This document shows positions 10,828 through 22,700 of a stretch of 64,000 nt of DNA, piece by piece. Where the stretch lies: the NCBI GenBank assembly GCA_033297075.1, contig MU858117.1, positions 62,001-126,000 on the forward strand, written 5' to 3'. Both the position numbers and the translations under genes were made by a program. Below the pieces are notes generated by a model, which was given only the letters and a program-made list of their open reading frames with translations, had not been told where the DNA came from and made no database searches. Source of the DNA: Rhypophila decipiens (taxonomy: Eukaryota > Ascomycota > Sordariomycetes > Sordariales > Naviculisporaceae). The number at the start of each line of letters is the position of its first letter. Within the stretch, counting starts at the first letter, position 1.

Positions 10828-11881
10828 CTTGATCTTGATCGGGGAGGTTGGTTTGTTGATTCTGATAAGGGAGGGAGTCAGTACCGGACGCCCATTTCGG
10901 AGTAAATAGTGCATTGAGGATGCCAACAGGGACACAAGAGATGTTATTATATGCCCCCTGGGGTTATTTGTATCTCTGGTTGATGAGCTAGGGTAGTCGT
11001 GAAAATACCTCAGGTGCACCTCTTGGTTGTAAAATATGTCGACAACGCCGGCCGTGAGGCAACTTTCAATATGGAGAGCCCCACAACAGGTTGAAGAAAC
11101 GGGTGTCCCTTTTTGACAACAACCGGGAAAGATAATGTGAGTTTTTGATGGTTTGAATGATAGCTACCAGCTTCTCAAATACATATGGCCGATGAGATAA
11201 CTGTTTTGGGCTTTTGCTTCAACAGCGCAAGCTTCCCATAATCTGACTGCCACGAGACATCAAGGTTCTCTCCTCGGTCATGAAATATTGCCGAGGAACA
11301 AAAAGTATCTTAGTAAGACGGTTTTGGGTAATTTATATTACATATCCAGCACCTGAATGGAACAGCAGGTGTATGTTTCTCGGTTAGAATGAGGGAATGT
11401 TGATACTGTATCTGTTTTTTCTTTTATCAAGATCGTGTCCCCAATTCTCGCGTGGATACAATCCTTGGATTTATTGTGGCGTCCGTATCCCATAATTCGT
11501 GGTGGCATTTCCTGAGTACCGTCACAGCCGTTTCTTTGTGAACCTGTACTTTGCAAAGCGTAGAAACATACCCATACCATGAAGTTAGGGAGAAGGCGTT
11601 GATGCGTGGGTGTCCGAACAAGACGAACAATGCCCTTTGTCCTCAAGAAAACCCGTCCTCCAACAGATTGTTGTTCCGGAGTAAATAAACGCTTTGTTCA
11701 ACCTAACACTGAAACCTCCCCGGTTGTGTCAGGAAATATGTGATATTTAAAGACCGTGGGACAACTTGAGGACTGGACGAAGTCCTCTTCTCCTCAGGCC
11801 CTCGGCGATCCTTCAGATACAACCCTTACGCAAACTAACAAAACCAGACCACAAGTTTCCAACCAGCTTATATCGCAAAAT
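10828..11881. promoter_or_regulatory. Divergent promoter region, HAD hydrolase / small Cys-His protein
   Basis: This is 1.05 kb between divergent starts. A TATA-like stretch at 11743-11752 sits about 130 bp before the ATG at 11882, which places a plausible transcription start between them. No other gene is supported. Confidence 0.5.
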
Positions 11882-12481
11882 ATGTGCTTCCACCACAGAC
11901 TCGTCTTCTCATGTGGGCATTACATCTGGCTGCCCAAGGTAGCCAGAGCCTGTGCGGCAGAAGAGGCCTTCACTAGAGAAGAGACAACAATAGGCTGTAG
12001 CAAGATGTGGTCGACCGGATTCTGCACCATGAAGGTTTCGCAAAAGTGCGAGGACTGTTCAAACAAGGAAGCCAAGTCGACTGCCCAGATTGCTGAGATT
12101 AAGAGAAGGATTGGGGCGTTGAAGGAGCTAGTCGAGAAGATTACGTCTCCATCTCCTAATAGCAAGGGCAAGAGCTTGGTGCAAGCCGGGGAGATGACGG
12201 ATGAGAAAAAGACCAAGTTGCTCGAGATGGGTGTAATATTCGAGGATGATGAATACGAATCCCGCCTTGAGGACTTTTCGCCAATCTCGTCGCCCACCAC
12301 CGCCGTCTCTGGTTCTGCAATATTCTCTGAGCCCGAAAACCGCGCAGCTCCAAGTAGCGGCAGGGCAGACCAAAAACAGGGACATATTCCCGAAGAGGAC
12401 CCCCAGCATCGCCCGCTCATTCTAGCCGCTTCGTTGAACAGAACGAAGACGGCGTCCTCCTCGTCCCGGCCCACCAACTAA
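11882..12481 (+). CDS. Hypothetical small protein with N-terminal Cys/His-rich segment
   Basis: This is a single-exon protein of 199 residues. I do not recognise a functional family. The N-terminus MCFHHRLVFSCGHYIW, followed by single cysteines and a final CEDCSNKE, suggests a small zinc-binding knuckle; N-termini of this look (MC-HH...CGH) recur in short fungal proteins of unknown role. Residues about 65-90 are charged and helix-prone (AEIKRRIGALKELVEKI), possibly a coiled coil. The remaining half is Ser/Pro/Glu-rich and likely disordered. The frame is open upstream to 11756, but only a GTG lies there and the TATA-like element at 11743 argues for initiation at 11882. The upstream neighbour is divergent and the downstream neighbour is convergent, so there is no contextual clue to its job. 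Confidence 0.65.
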   Translation: MCFHHRLVFSCGHYIWLPKVARACAAEEAFTREETTIGCSKMWSTGFCTMKVSQKCEDCSNKEAKSTAQIAEIKRRIGALKELVEKITSPSPNSKGKSLVQAGEMTDEKKTKLLEMGVIFEDDEYESRLEDFSPISSPTTAVSGSAIFSEPENRAAPSSGRADQKQGHIPEEDPQHRPLILAASLNRTKTASSSSRPTN

Positions 12482-13118
12482 ATAGTCACCGAAATCAAAA
12501 CGGATGATGGAGAGAGGCTGCGCGAGTGGCGTGCCCTCATCCACGGTAAATAAATATAATACGCAATCCAGGTATGACCGTTCAAGCAAATGCCTCTCAT
12601 ACTTCCAATGAATGTGACCATGTAACTGAGCCTTCAAAATACTGTTCTTGCACCTTGCTGAATATACATCAGCAGTTAAATTCTAATCCGCAGTAGCTAA
12701 ACGGGCGCCTTTCCCTGTGCCTTGTTTGTTCACGCGAGCATTCTCAATACGGAAGCAATCCAGTACCAGAGTCTGCGAGTGAGTCCTCAAAACGATCCTC
12801 CATACTGTACTGCGGGTATATATGTCCCCGGATTGAGTCCACTCTCAACCAATCGTGATGATCATCAGCCAAAGTCGAAAGCTCGAATGGCTCAGTTGGG
12901 AGCGCTCTTGGCCACTAGAACTGGGTGGGCGGATGAAAGGGGATTTCCGAACAGCTCTAGCGTTAAGAAGGTCGTCCCTTCGAAACGGGTTGGGAACGGT
13001 AGTGTAGATAGATAATCGAATGATAATCTTTGTTTTCTTATTCTCCTTCAAACAAAACGATCATCCATCTCGCCCGCCGTGTCTTCAATTGGTCAAATCA
13101 CTCACATTAGGATAGGCC
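12482..13118. other. Convergent 3' intergenic spacer
   Basis: This is 637 bp between the 3' ends of the small Cys/His gene and the UBE3D-like gene. Only short unsupported frames are present. Confidence 0.5.
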
Positions 13119-14807
13119 TTATTTCGACAACAAAGCCACCTTCCATTCCTTAAACGCCCGCTCGGGCGCGGGAAGCAGCAGGTTGCTCTCGGTCAAAAGG
13201 CGAATGACTTCAGCGACTGCTGCCGACGGCAAATTGATCTCTTGTGCATCACAGGTAATTGTCTCCAGCATCTGCTCCGATTCTTCGCAAGGAATAAGCT
13301 TGTATAGGAGCTTTATAGCTGGTGTACCTTGTGCGTCTGCTTCCGGGGCTGCGGAAGACGAGTATACAATGTTGGGATTGAACACCCAGACGTGGATGAC
13401 GGTGTCCGGGCTTGGTTTGTCAGTGGGATCGACAATGGTCTCTGGCATCGGTATGATTAACGACTTAGATGAACCGGAGCGAGCTTTCGTAGCAAGAAGA
13501 GTCGCGGAAAGACTTTGAGATACGCCGGGCTTGGCTCCTGACTGGGATTCTAAGAGAACCTGCCACTTAAGAAGTGTGACTGCAGTTGTCCTAAAGTTGT
13601 AGAAGCCGACCTGCGTTTGGCAAGATGAACAAAAGACATTCAAGCTTTTGACTTCTGACGAATCCGGTTTTAATATGTCTTGTTTCTTGGATGAACCATG
13701 TCCATATGTTGATAACGAAAACTAGAACCGAGTATTCACGTCAGCTGTGACTGATTCTCGATACAGTTATGATTGCTTCATTGCGAAACATGTGAGCCTC
13801 GTAAAACAGACATGTTTCTCCTTTAATCCCAGTACGTTCTTGTGACTTCTAGAACAATCGGTGAAATAGGAGATCGAGCCTGCTGCCGACCAAAACCGAC
13901 CCATCGCTGGAGCGAGGTTCGTTAATGGCGACAACCCCGCCAAGCAGGAAAGACTGATAGTTTGCTCTTGGGCATGAGTATCAGCGATCACGCCACAGAG
14001 AGGCCAAAAGCCGGCAGTGTCACTTTCTTGTAGCCCGAAGTAATGTGAAGTGATCGCCCAGAAACTTCTGGGCAAAGGTAGCGTGGATGAAGCGATAGGA
14101 TAATGGGGAGAACCTACCGTTATCCCAGCGCAGTCGGACTCGGCAAATATAAGTGTCGTCAGGTCAACAAAGCCAACACCTTCTTGTGCTGAAATGGCTG
14201 AACTTGCTCCATAGCCTCTGGCAGCAAGACTGGCATCATCGGCCTTTTCTCCGTCACCATTTTCCAATGTCTTGAGTGATGTTTCCGCGCCACGAGAAGC
14301 ATTAGAAGCAGAATCGTGAGAATGGGAGCCATGGGGATGATCGGGTTTGTGGCAATGCCAAAACTCCATCATTTCGGCCCAATTTTCGCTGGGAAGATCT
14401 TTCCATGCGACGATAGAGCCGTCCTTGACAATGACGCTTCCGCACTTTCTGCAGGAAACTCCCGAGCCAATTTTCAAGTCTGTAGCAGACCAGGTTGATG
14501 TCCCAAGTCCAGCAATGTTAGGTTGCCGAGACTGAAGACTCTGGGTCGAATGCAAGGGGAGAGGCCAGGACAAGGTTCCTACGCCTTGCTTCTGGATTGG
14601 TAGAACTGACCCACCAAGAGCTACTCTCGAGGGCAGCCTCAGTCTGTGGATCTCTCCGTAATGTCTCAACTCAACATTTGAGCCATCGGCGTCGATAGCA
14701 ACGCGGGTCGAAGCATCGACAGCGGGTGGACTGAGAGAAATGGCTAGCGAGATTCGGCCAATGTTCGGGAGCAGCTCGGCGTAGAGGATTGATTGTTCTG
14801 AAGCCAT
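13119..14807 (-). CDS. IPA1: UBE3D/Ipa1-like HECT-type E2-binding protein
   Basis: This belongs to the HECT-like ubiquitin-conjugating-enzyme-binding family; budding yeast Ipa1 is linked to mRNA 3'-end formation, and human UBE3D binds E2 enzymes. Two exons, 14807-14118 and 13721-13119, join in phase 0 to 430 residues. Family features are the CRKCG pair, then LPSENWAEMMEFWHCHKPD, then GVGFVDLTTLIFAESDCAG, and in exon 2 a second pair CSSCQTQVGFYNFRTTAVTL with LLKWQV. The 396-nt intron (13722-14117) has a GTAGGT donor and a CTGAC branch site before TTCTAG, but is far longer than most introns here and remains open in frame for 117 codons. The exon 2 start (FSLSTYGHGSSKK) is the choice that keeps frame with the conserved CxxC. 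The start is the ATG at 14805-14807 with G at -3. Confidence 0.85.
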
Positions 14808-15286
14808 AGCTACGGTCACCTTCTGTGTGCGAGTCACAGAGAGGGGAGAAAGTCTTTGGTGCCTTCCATCTCAAACTTGACTGTTTGTCGTGGTGGCTTG
14901 CCCAGGAAAAACTTTTGGTTCTTGAGGCAGGATACGAGCTGAGAGCTCAGAGCTTGAACGAAGCTCACGCATCGGTCGACCCCAGTTTTGGAATGCGGGA
15001 AGTAACAAGGTGGAACCCCCGCCAGATCCTCGGCCAATCACAGAGCTTATTGAACCTGCGACGCCACCAAGATTCAAAGTCTTGGCAACGTTAGGTCCCG
15101 GTCCCTGCTGCGGCTCAAAGTTGCCTGCCAAAATTTCCCGTCGTGTCGGCTCACGACACACGCTTCAGCCTTCACGACACGCCAAATCTCATTTTCAGTC
15201 AATTATCAACAACTTCGCGCGGACTTCGAAATTCCATTGGCGATACCATACTGTCATGACTCCGGCGAGACTCTTCAACCACCACC
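14808..15286. promoter_or_regulatory. Divergent promoter region, UBE3D-like / SF3B1
   Basis: This is 479 bp between two divergent ATGs that must hold both core promoters. No clear TATA box is seen. The stretch 15170-15215 shortly before the SF3B1 start is moderately AT-rich and may be its leader. Confidence 0.5.
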
Positions 15287-18200
15287 ATGTCGGACTCGGA
15301 TTTTGAGCAGATTCGCAAGGCGCAGGCTGAGCGCAACGCCATCACGGCCGCAAAGAAAGGTTCTCGTACTTTTGACCCCGCCACCCAGCGCGCCGACAGC
15401 TCAACGAGAGTCAGACTTGGCGATGCATACGGTGAAGAAAATGGCGACAAGTTCGCTGGCTACCACACGAGCTTGCCAGCTGCGGATGAAGATGAGGAAA
15501 TGGAGGATGTCGACAACAGCCGCCGCCTGGTCGGACAATACACAGCAACACAATCTCAAATCGACGAGTTTGCACATGGAGATGGCGTCGAGGAAGACGA
15601 CATTCTTGCTGGCCGAGGCGAGAAATCGAACCGCATCACTGATCGAGAGACCGATTACCAGAAACGCCGTTTCGATCGCGCCTTAACACCAACACGCGCC
15701 GACCCTTTCGCGGCCAACCGACAGGCGGGAGCGTCCGAGGATGGCGAAACCTATCGCACGGTTATGGAGCGCCGAGATATTGAACGCGAGGAAGAACGTG
15801 TCAGAAGAGCGATAGAGCAGAAAGCAAGAGAAGGCTCAGGCGACGATAACCAGCCCCTGCTCAAGGACGGTGCCGATAAGGAAAACGACGATGCCGGGTC
15901 GACGGAGGCTGTAGCGGCTGGCCGTAAGCGAAAGCAACGATGGGATGCTGCCCCAACACCTGATGCCAGTGGTACACCTGCACCGGAGTCCAAGAAGAGG
16001 TCCCGTTGGGATCAGACGCCTGCGGTTGGGGTTCCCGCAGCTGAAACCAAGAAAAAGTCTTCAAGATGGGATCTCGCGCCATCCGCTACCCCGATTGGAA
16101 ATGCTGGTCTTGCCACCCCTGCACATTCTTCTCAGACCGCCGTGCTCCCCATGACGGCCGACGCCTCGAGCCGCTACATGCAACTCTCCGACGAGGAACT
16201 CGACATGATGTTGCCCGGCCCCGATGAAGGCTACCAGATTCTCCCATTCCCGGAAGGGTACGCCCCTGTGCGTGCTCCGGCACATAGGATGATGCAACCC
16301 CCGACTCCGGCAACGGGCTTCATGATGCAGGACCCTGATAGTGTGCGGCTATCCGGTCAGGCGGTGCCAAAGGAGATTCCTGGAGTTGGCGATCTACAGT
16401 TCTTCAAGCCCGAGGATATGGCCTACTTTGGGAAACTGACTGATGGAGCCGACGAAGAGAGTCTGAGTGTGGAAGAGCTGAAGGAGAGAAAGATCATGCG
16501 ACTATTGCTCAAGGTCAAAAACGGCACACCCCCCATGAGGAAGACTGCCCTGAGGCAATTGACAGACAATGCTCGGAACTTTGGGGCTGGCCCGTTGTTT
16601 AACCAGATCCTGCCTTTGCTCATGGAAAAGACCTTGGAGGACCAGGAGCGCCATCTGCTTGTTAAGGTTATTGACCGAATTCTCTACAAGCTCGACGACT
16701 TGGTTCGGCCTTATGTTCACAAGATTCTCGTTGTCATTGAGCCCCTTCTCATTGACCAGGACTACTACGCGCGAGTGGAGGGTCGTGAGATTATTTCTAA
16801 TCTGAGCAAAGCAGCCGGGCTCGCCTCCATGATTAGTACAATGCGCCCCGATATTGACAATGCTGACGAATACGTCAGAAACACAACCGCCAGAGCATTC
16901 GCCGTTGTCGCATCCGCACTTGGTATTCCAGCCTTGTTGCCCTTCCTTCAGGCCGTATGTCGAAGCAAGAAGTCATGGCAAGCTCGCCACACTGGTGTCA
17001 AGATTGTGCAGCAGATCCCTATCCTGATGGGCTGTGCAGTGCTTCCTCACCTCAAGAAGCTTGTAGACTGCATTGGGCCCAACCTGAACGATGAACAGAC
17101 AAAGGTGCGTACGGTGACCAGTCTTGCCATCGCAGCCCTCGCCGAAGCATCAAATCCATATGGTATCGAAAGCTTCGACGAGATTCTGAACCCTCTATGG
17201 ACCGGCGCCCGCAAACAGCGAGGCAAGGGCTTGGCAGGCTTTCTCAAGGCCGTTGGTTACATCATACCCCTCATGGACGAGGAATATGCAAACTACTACA
17301 CGGGCCAGATTATGGAGATTCTTCTTCGAGAGTTTGCCTCTCCCGACGAAGAGATGAAGAAGGTGGTGCTCAAGGTCATTTCGCAGTGCGCTGCCACGGA
17401 TGGCGTTACTGCGAGCTATCTCAAGAAGGAAGTCCTGGACGAGTTCTTCAAGAGTTTCTGGGTTCGCCGTAATGCCGGTGATAAACGTACCTACCGGCCA
17501 GTTGTGGAGACGACGGTTGATCTGGGCCAAAAGGTGGGAGTTAGCGAGATCCTTGGCAGAATTGTCAACAACCTCAAAGACGAGAGCGAGGCATACCGCA
17601 AGATGACGATGGAGACGATTGAGAAGATTGTGGCTTCCCTGGGTGCTGCCGACATTGATGAACGTCTCGAGACGCGCCTCATTGACGGTATACTGCATGC
17701 TTTCCAGGAGCAAACCGTGGAAGACATCATTATGCTCAACGGGTTTGGATCCGTGGTCAACGCCTTGGGCGCCCGATGCAAGCCTTACCTGCCCCAGATC
17801 GCCAGTACAATCCTTTGGCGTCTCAACAACAAGTCGCCCACTGTCCGACAGCAAGCAGCCGACTTGATTTCTCGCATTGCCATGGTTATGCAGCAATGCG
17901 GCGAGGACGGCCTGATGGGCAAGCTCGGTCTGGTGCTCTATGAGTATCTTGGCGAGGAGTATCCTGAAGTTTTGGGATCTATTCTTGGAGCGCTCCGGTC
18001 CATCGTCACTGTTGTCGGCATTTCACAGATGAAACCGCCCATCAAGGATCTCTTACCTCGTCTTACCCCTATTCTCAGGAATCGACACGAGAAGGTGCAA
18101 GAAAACACCATCGACCTTGTCGGCCGTATCGCGGATCGCGGCCCGGAAAGTGTCAACGCTCGAGAATGGATGCGCATCTGCTTCGAGCTCTTGGACATGC

Positions 18201-18910
18201 TCAAAGCGCACAAAAAGGGTATCCGTCGTGCTGCCAACAACACGTTTGGTTTCATCGCCAAGGCCATCGGCCCACAAGATGTTCTGGCAACACTCCTCAA
18301 CAACTTGCGAGTTCAAGAACGTCAGTCCCGTGTCAACACTGCTGTTGCCATTGGTATCGTTGCCGAGACTTGCGCGCCATTCACCGTTCTCCCAGCTCTC
18401 ATGAACGAGTATCGGGTGCCTGAACTCAACGTGCAGAATGGCGTCCTCAAGTCCCTCTCCTTCCTTTTCGAGTATATCGGTGAGATGGCGAAAGACTATG
18501 TTTATGCTGTCACTCCGCTGCTGGAGGATGCCCTCATCGATCGCGACCAGGTCCATCGACAAACGGCTGCCAGTGTCGTCAAGCATATCGCCTTGGGAGT
18601 AGTCGGTTTGGGCTGTGAAGATGCCATGGTTCATCTTCTCAACTTGCTCTATCCCAACCTGTTCGAGACCAGTCCTCATGTCATTGACAGAATTGTGGAG
18701 GCCATCGAGGCCATCCGCATGGCCGTTGGACCGGGTCTGGTGCTAAACTACGTCTGGGCCGGTCTCTTCCACCCCGCTCGCAAAGTCCGGACTCCGTATT
18801 GGCGGCTGTACAATGACGCCTATGTCCAAGCAGCGGATGCCATGGTCCCGTACTATCCGAATCTGGTCGAAAACGGGATTGACAGGGGAGAACTGGCGAT
18901 AGTTCTTTAG
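15287..18910 (+). CDS. prp10: Splicing factor 3B subunit 1 (SF3B1/Hsh155/Prp10)
   Basis: This is the HEAT-repeat scaffold of the U2 snRNP SF3b complex, which clamps the branch-site helix and the polypyrimidine region. One uninterrupted exon gives 1207 residues (human 1304). The N-terminal third is disordered, with a series of RWD/RWDxxP motifs ([27 protein letters not shown]) like those that bind UHM domains. HEAT repeats run from about residue 400 to the end. The region around human hotspots is conserved: [13 protein letters not shown] and DEQTKVRT, the latter with Lys606 equivalent to human Lys700 by a constant offset of 94. In the helix lining the branch-adenosine pocket the sequence reads [10 protein letters not shown], placing Asn984 at the position of human Val1078. 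The ATG at 15287 has ACC immediately before it, a good initiation context. It is divergent from the UBE3D-like gene. Confidence 0.96.
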   Translation: MSDSDFEQIRKAQAERNAITAAKKGSRTFDPATQRADSSTRVRLGDAYGEENGDKFAGYHTSLPAADEDEEMEDVDNSRRLVGQYTATQSQIDEFAHGDGVEEDDILAGRGEKSNRITDRETDYQKRRFDRALTPTRADPFAANRQAGASEDGETYRTVMERRDIEREEERVRRAIEQKAREGSGDDNQPLLKDGADKENDDAGSTEAVAAGRKRKQRWDAAPTPDASGTPAPESKKRSRWDQTPAVGVPAAETKKKSSRWDLAPSATPIGNAGLATPAHSSQTAVLPMTADASSRYMQLSDEELDMMLPGPDEGYQILPFPEGYAPVRAPAHRMMQPPTPATGFMMQDPDSVRLSGQAVPKEIPGVGDLQFFKPEDMAYFGKLTDGADEESLSVEELKERKIMRLLLKVKNGTPPMRKTALRQLTDNARNFGAGPLFNQILPLLMEKTLEDQERHLLVKVIDRILYKLDDLVRPYVHKILVVIEPLLIDQDYYARVEGREIISNLSKAAGLASMISTMRPDIDNADEYVRNTTARAFAVVASALGIPALLPFLQAVCRSKKSWQARHTGVKIVQQIPILMGCAVLPHLKKLVDCIGPNLNDEQTKVRTVTSLAIAALAEASNPYGIESFDEILNPLWTGARKQRGKGLAGFLKAVGYIIPLMDEEYANYYTGQIMEILLREFASPDEEMKKVVLKVISQCAATDGVTASYLKKEVLDEFFKSFWVRRNAGDKRTYRPVVETTVDLGQKVGVSEILGRIVNNLKDESEAYRKMTMETIEKIVASLGAADIDERLETRLIDGILHAFQEQTVEDIIMLNGFGSVVNALGARCKPYLPQIASTILWRLNNKSPTVRQQAADLISRIAMVMQQCGEDGLMGKLGLVLYEYLGEEYPEVLGSILGALRSIVTVVGISQMKPPIKDLLPRLTPILRNRHEKVQENTIDLVGRIADRGPESVNAREWMRICFELLDMLKAHKKGIRRAANNTFGFIAKAIGPQDVLATLLNNLRVQERQSRVNTAVAIGIVAETCAPFTVLPALMNEYRVPELNVQNGVLKSLSFLFEYIGEMAKDYVYAVTPLLEDALIDRDQVHRQTAASVVKHIALGVVGLGCEDAMVHLLNLLYPNLFETSPHVIDRIVEAIEAIRMAVGPGLVLNYVWAGLFHPARKVRTPYWRLYNDAYVQAADAMVPYYPNLVENGIDRGELAIVL

Positions 18911-19256
18911 TCGTTTGGGTGGAGTTTTTATTGTTGACTATTGGAGAAGGTACATCGATCTCTTTCCGCAATATCTTTTGGCCATGTTCTCCATGTTTTC
19001 CATTTCCTTTGAGACTGCTTTATATTAACTTGCGATTTATCGACACAAGGCGGCACATATTATACGATCGAAAACCACGATCAAGACGTACTAGAGGTAC
19101 AACCAGGTCATATGCCTTGCCTTGTGTATACCTAGTTATTGTTTTATTATTGGGTACGATGGCGATACCGACATGTTTTGGTGGATTAGATGTAGGGAGT
19201 ATCAACAAACGAGAATGGGTGAAGGAGGGGCGCACAGCGATACAATAAGTTTACCG

Positions 19257-19272
19257 GAATGAATGAATGAAT
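19257..19272. repeat. (GAAT)4 microsatellite
   Basis: Four perfect tandem GAAT units lie in non-coding sequence. Confidence 0.9.
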
Positions 19273-19506
19273 GCAGTGCTGGTAAGCTTTGGCCACATCT
19301 CTCTTGTGCTCTAACGTGTGCCTTGCGGATTCAAAAATCCTGTCAATCGTTACTGCACGTTTGTGTATATATTCACTGACGCGCATGTGCTTTTGTTTCC
19401 TTTGATGGCGAGATAGGTCAACATCTCAGAGCAGAAACGAAGAAACGTAAAGCAATGCTCGCTCGTAGGCAGCGAGCACCAGCAGGTTAGGGACGTATCT
19501 GCCTAC

Positions 19507-19670
19507 GTGGGTGTAAAAATCGGGTGTGATTTCAGATGTACGGATACTCTACTACTATCTGCTAGTCTTCTGGGGTACTGATGAGTTCTCCTTAATAATT
19601 AAACAGAAGTCTTTTCAACACTCATTCAGATTACCGACAGCAGGATTTTACACCCCATTTTTACACCTAC
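19507..19670. repeat. Imperfect inverted repeat, 21-bp arms
   Basis: The arms are 19507-19527 (GTGGGTGTAAAAATCGGGTG and one more T) and 19650-19670, whose reverse complement matches at 19 of 21 positions. The spacer is 122 bp and has no coding capacity. The arrangement resembles a small non-autonomous element, but no clear target-site duplication is visible. Confidence 0.5.
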
Positions 19671-19727
19671 ATACTGCCTTGGGATACCCGCTCTGCATTT
19701 CGTCGTACTATTTGATTGTCTGATCTT

Positions 19728-19754
19728 GGTCTAGACCAGATCCAGATCTAGACC
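19728..19754. repeat. Short palindromic element GGTCTAGA...TCTAGACC
   Basis: Perfect 8-bp arms at 19728-19735 and 19747-19754 are separated by 11 bp. The left arm is itself part of the 10-bp palindrome GGTCTAGACC. Function is unknown. Confidence 0.6.
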
Positions 19755-22700
19755 GTGGACTGATGTTGAGGCCGAATCTGCAAAGCCAAATGGAAGGACA
19801 CCACCCACCAGCCCGCTCCTTCCTTGGGACCAGATGGACCGATAGTACATATCTCCGGCCCGACTTCCTTTCTCCTCCGGGTTTTCAAGATGGCAAGCAG
19901 TATGGGCCGTCCTTTTTGATGATAGCCATCCAACCATGGCAAGGTACAATCCATCATGACCTTTCTAGCCCTGGAATGGAACGAAGGGCCTTCACGGAGA
20001 TAGACTGGTAGTCACACGTCTGAGGATCCTTATTTGCTTTCGTTGCCGGGGAAAATGACGACAACCAGAATGGTGTTTCGAACTTGAGCGTAACAAGACC
20101 AACTGTCCTGTCCTGCATGTCATGTGCTTGCCTGTGACCCTTCTCGAGGTCCCTGCAGAGAGTCCCGCCCCCGTCCGTCTCCCCGAATGTTTACCTATGC
20201 CCCTGATAATAGGTCGTTGGTGGTGTCGACCCCTGAATAGGTAGCACTTGCCCGCGTGGTAGGTATGCCTGAATGTACGTGCGCGCCATCCACGTCCTGC
20301 GGCCCTGGATCTCTTTACCATGGCTCGGCCCAACTTGCTATTTTACCCTCCTATGTTTTTTTTTACCCCTTTAACCTAGATTAAGGGGTAGACGAGACAC
20401 ATTATTACCAGCAGCGGAATGGCATGCCTGCTACCCTACCTGTCTGATGCACACACTGACTGATATGTTGTTCAACCGTGGCAATCATCTTGATCGAAGT
20501 GTGGTCCACGTAGCTGATTATCCTCTTTACAAGAAGGGGCACACACTCAGATAGTAAAGTTAGGCAAAGCAGGATGCCGTACGATGGGCCGGAGGTTTGT
20601 GAGAGGTGTGGTTGGAATTCGAATGCCGGCTCTTGTTCACGGATGAGGGTGAGGTGGTTAAACCGATCCAGATCTGAAGCTTATCTGGGACGGTCGAGAT
20701 TAACGGAGGAGAGGGGGCTCATATTCACAGGCGGATGAATGTTGACTTTGTCTTCTATTCACCCATTCAACATACTTGGTTCGTTCAGGCTTCCAGAGTA
20801 TCATCGCAACTGCCTCTATCCTCCTAACTCTATGATACCCGGCGGCTCAGCATCTGGTGTTTGCTTGGCAACCGGAATTAAAAGGTCTCATCACACAAGT
20901 CCAATGCGAGCTACGCCGTTGTTCCTCTCCGAACCTGCAATCATCCTCACAGGTCAACTATCCATCCTTCGACTCATATACTCTACCAGTCACCCATATT
21001 CTATCCATCAGGTACATTTCATCGTACTTACACATAGAATACCAACAATCCTAATGATTTCACGTTACAGCGCACTGTGAGAACCAAGACCCGGAATATT
21101 TCTTCCCTTGTTACAAGTGTGTAAACAAATCACGTAATGTACAACAGGAGTTACCTTGCTCAAGTACAACTACAACAGCGAATAACCATGCTCCCAACCA
21201 TGTGTGAATAAACAAATCTCAGGTGCTACAACAGCACAATTCGCCTCACTCATGTTTTGTTTCTTATTTTGAGGCCAAAATCAGGCTGCTATGTGTTGCT
21301 ATGCTAGCCTAGCCTCGGGCTGAGATACCACGCCGTCCATAATGATGCCTTGATGCCTTGTTGGAAATAGTTTCACAGCCTCGCGTGGCGAAAAAAACAT
21401 ATTAGCAAACCAAGACAGCGAACCAAAGAAACAAATCCCATGCCTTTTGACAGGAGGTAGACATTGGAAACAGGGATATTCCCTACTGAGCAAATTTATC
21501 TTGATCTGGCAAGGCTGGAGTTTGTACAATTGTGTTGGTAAGCTACGCCATGTTACTTGGTACATCCATTACAGAGTATCTGGTACCATTATTCTTTATA
21601 TGTTTCTGTAGTGTATAATACGTATTCATACGATACATAGTGTATGCAGATTTCACTGTAATATTCTGTTACATCTGACCCTGACAGTACGGAAACTGCA
21701 GATGATAGATACACATCTGACTGTCGCATTCGTTCTCTCTCTCTTTCGTCGTTTTCTGTTTTTTTCTTTTTTTTTCTTCGTTCTTACTCAACTGGATATC
21801 TCGGAGCATGTTCCGTGGATTTTGCTTGTATGCCACTGCACTTATGCATGGACCTGACCAACCAAGCCGGCCGGCCTATCCATCACAATATCAATCCATC
21901 ATCAAGGAGGAGGAGAGAAGAAAACGTATCCGTACCTACAGAGCCAAGCCAAGCCAGCATCGGCTTTTACAAAAGCTGCAAAGATGACCCGATTAGCTGC
22001 CAAGGGATGCCAGTAAGTAGTATTACTTACTCGCAAGTAGCAGGGTAGTACCCTCGATTTTCCAGTCCAAAGTTTCAAGTCTCAGATAGACGACCTTACC
22101 CATCCTCCAATAGAGATATTGTACATAAACGGATACGACGACGATGGGGCCAAATAGGCGGTGAATTGGTAATGCGATGCGATGTGTGCAGAAAACGGTG
22201 TGCGGGCACCCATGGGAAGAGAAAGCGGGGTTGGTCGAATGGGAATTGCAGGAAAGGAAAAGGGGTGGGTAGGTAGGTGTGAACAAGAATGGAAAAGAAG
22301 AATTTATGTTTTGTTCAAGATTACCTTACGGTAAGGCTAGTCAGTGGTGTTGAGGGAAAGAGGAAGCTCAACAAGAGATTGGGTGATTCTGGAAATGGTA
22401 GGTGTTTGCGATGATGAAGTTGATATGAAGTTGCGCAGGTGTGAAAGCACGTCGGGGTCAGTTCGGTGAAATGATACGGACGTTATGGTAATTACCGAGA
22501 CAGGTACTGATACATCGTATCGAGGATACGGTATCCTTACAGGTACAAGTGGAATTGAGACTGTACTCCGTACAGCTCGCCCTATAACACAACCGGTACG
22601 GATACTCTCTCTGCTTCTTCATGACAAGCATTGCCTGTCCGTACTCTTTCCTGGGATCCTTCTCACTGCGGGGGAAAGGGGTGACCAAAAAGTCAGGAAC

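Noticed and set aside
11756..11881. Upstream extension of the small Cys/His protein
   Set aside because: It begins at GTG, not ATG, and lies only a few bases after the TATA-like element, so it is more likely leader sequence.
14014..14068. Alternative short exon in the UBE3D intron starting after CCCAG (reading KFLGDHFTLLR)
   Set aside because: It needs a GTGACA donor whose phase does not match the supported acceptor of exon 2. The direct 14118/13721 junction is in phase and matches the family better, so it is kept only as a possibility.
20610..20640. T-loop-like GAATTCGAATGCC, and a similar ATTCAAATCCC at 32343, considered as tRNA genes
   Set aside because: No A-box sequence, no acceptor-stem pairing and no T-run at the right distance on either strand.
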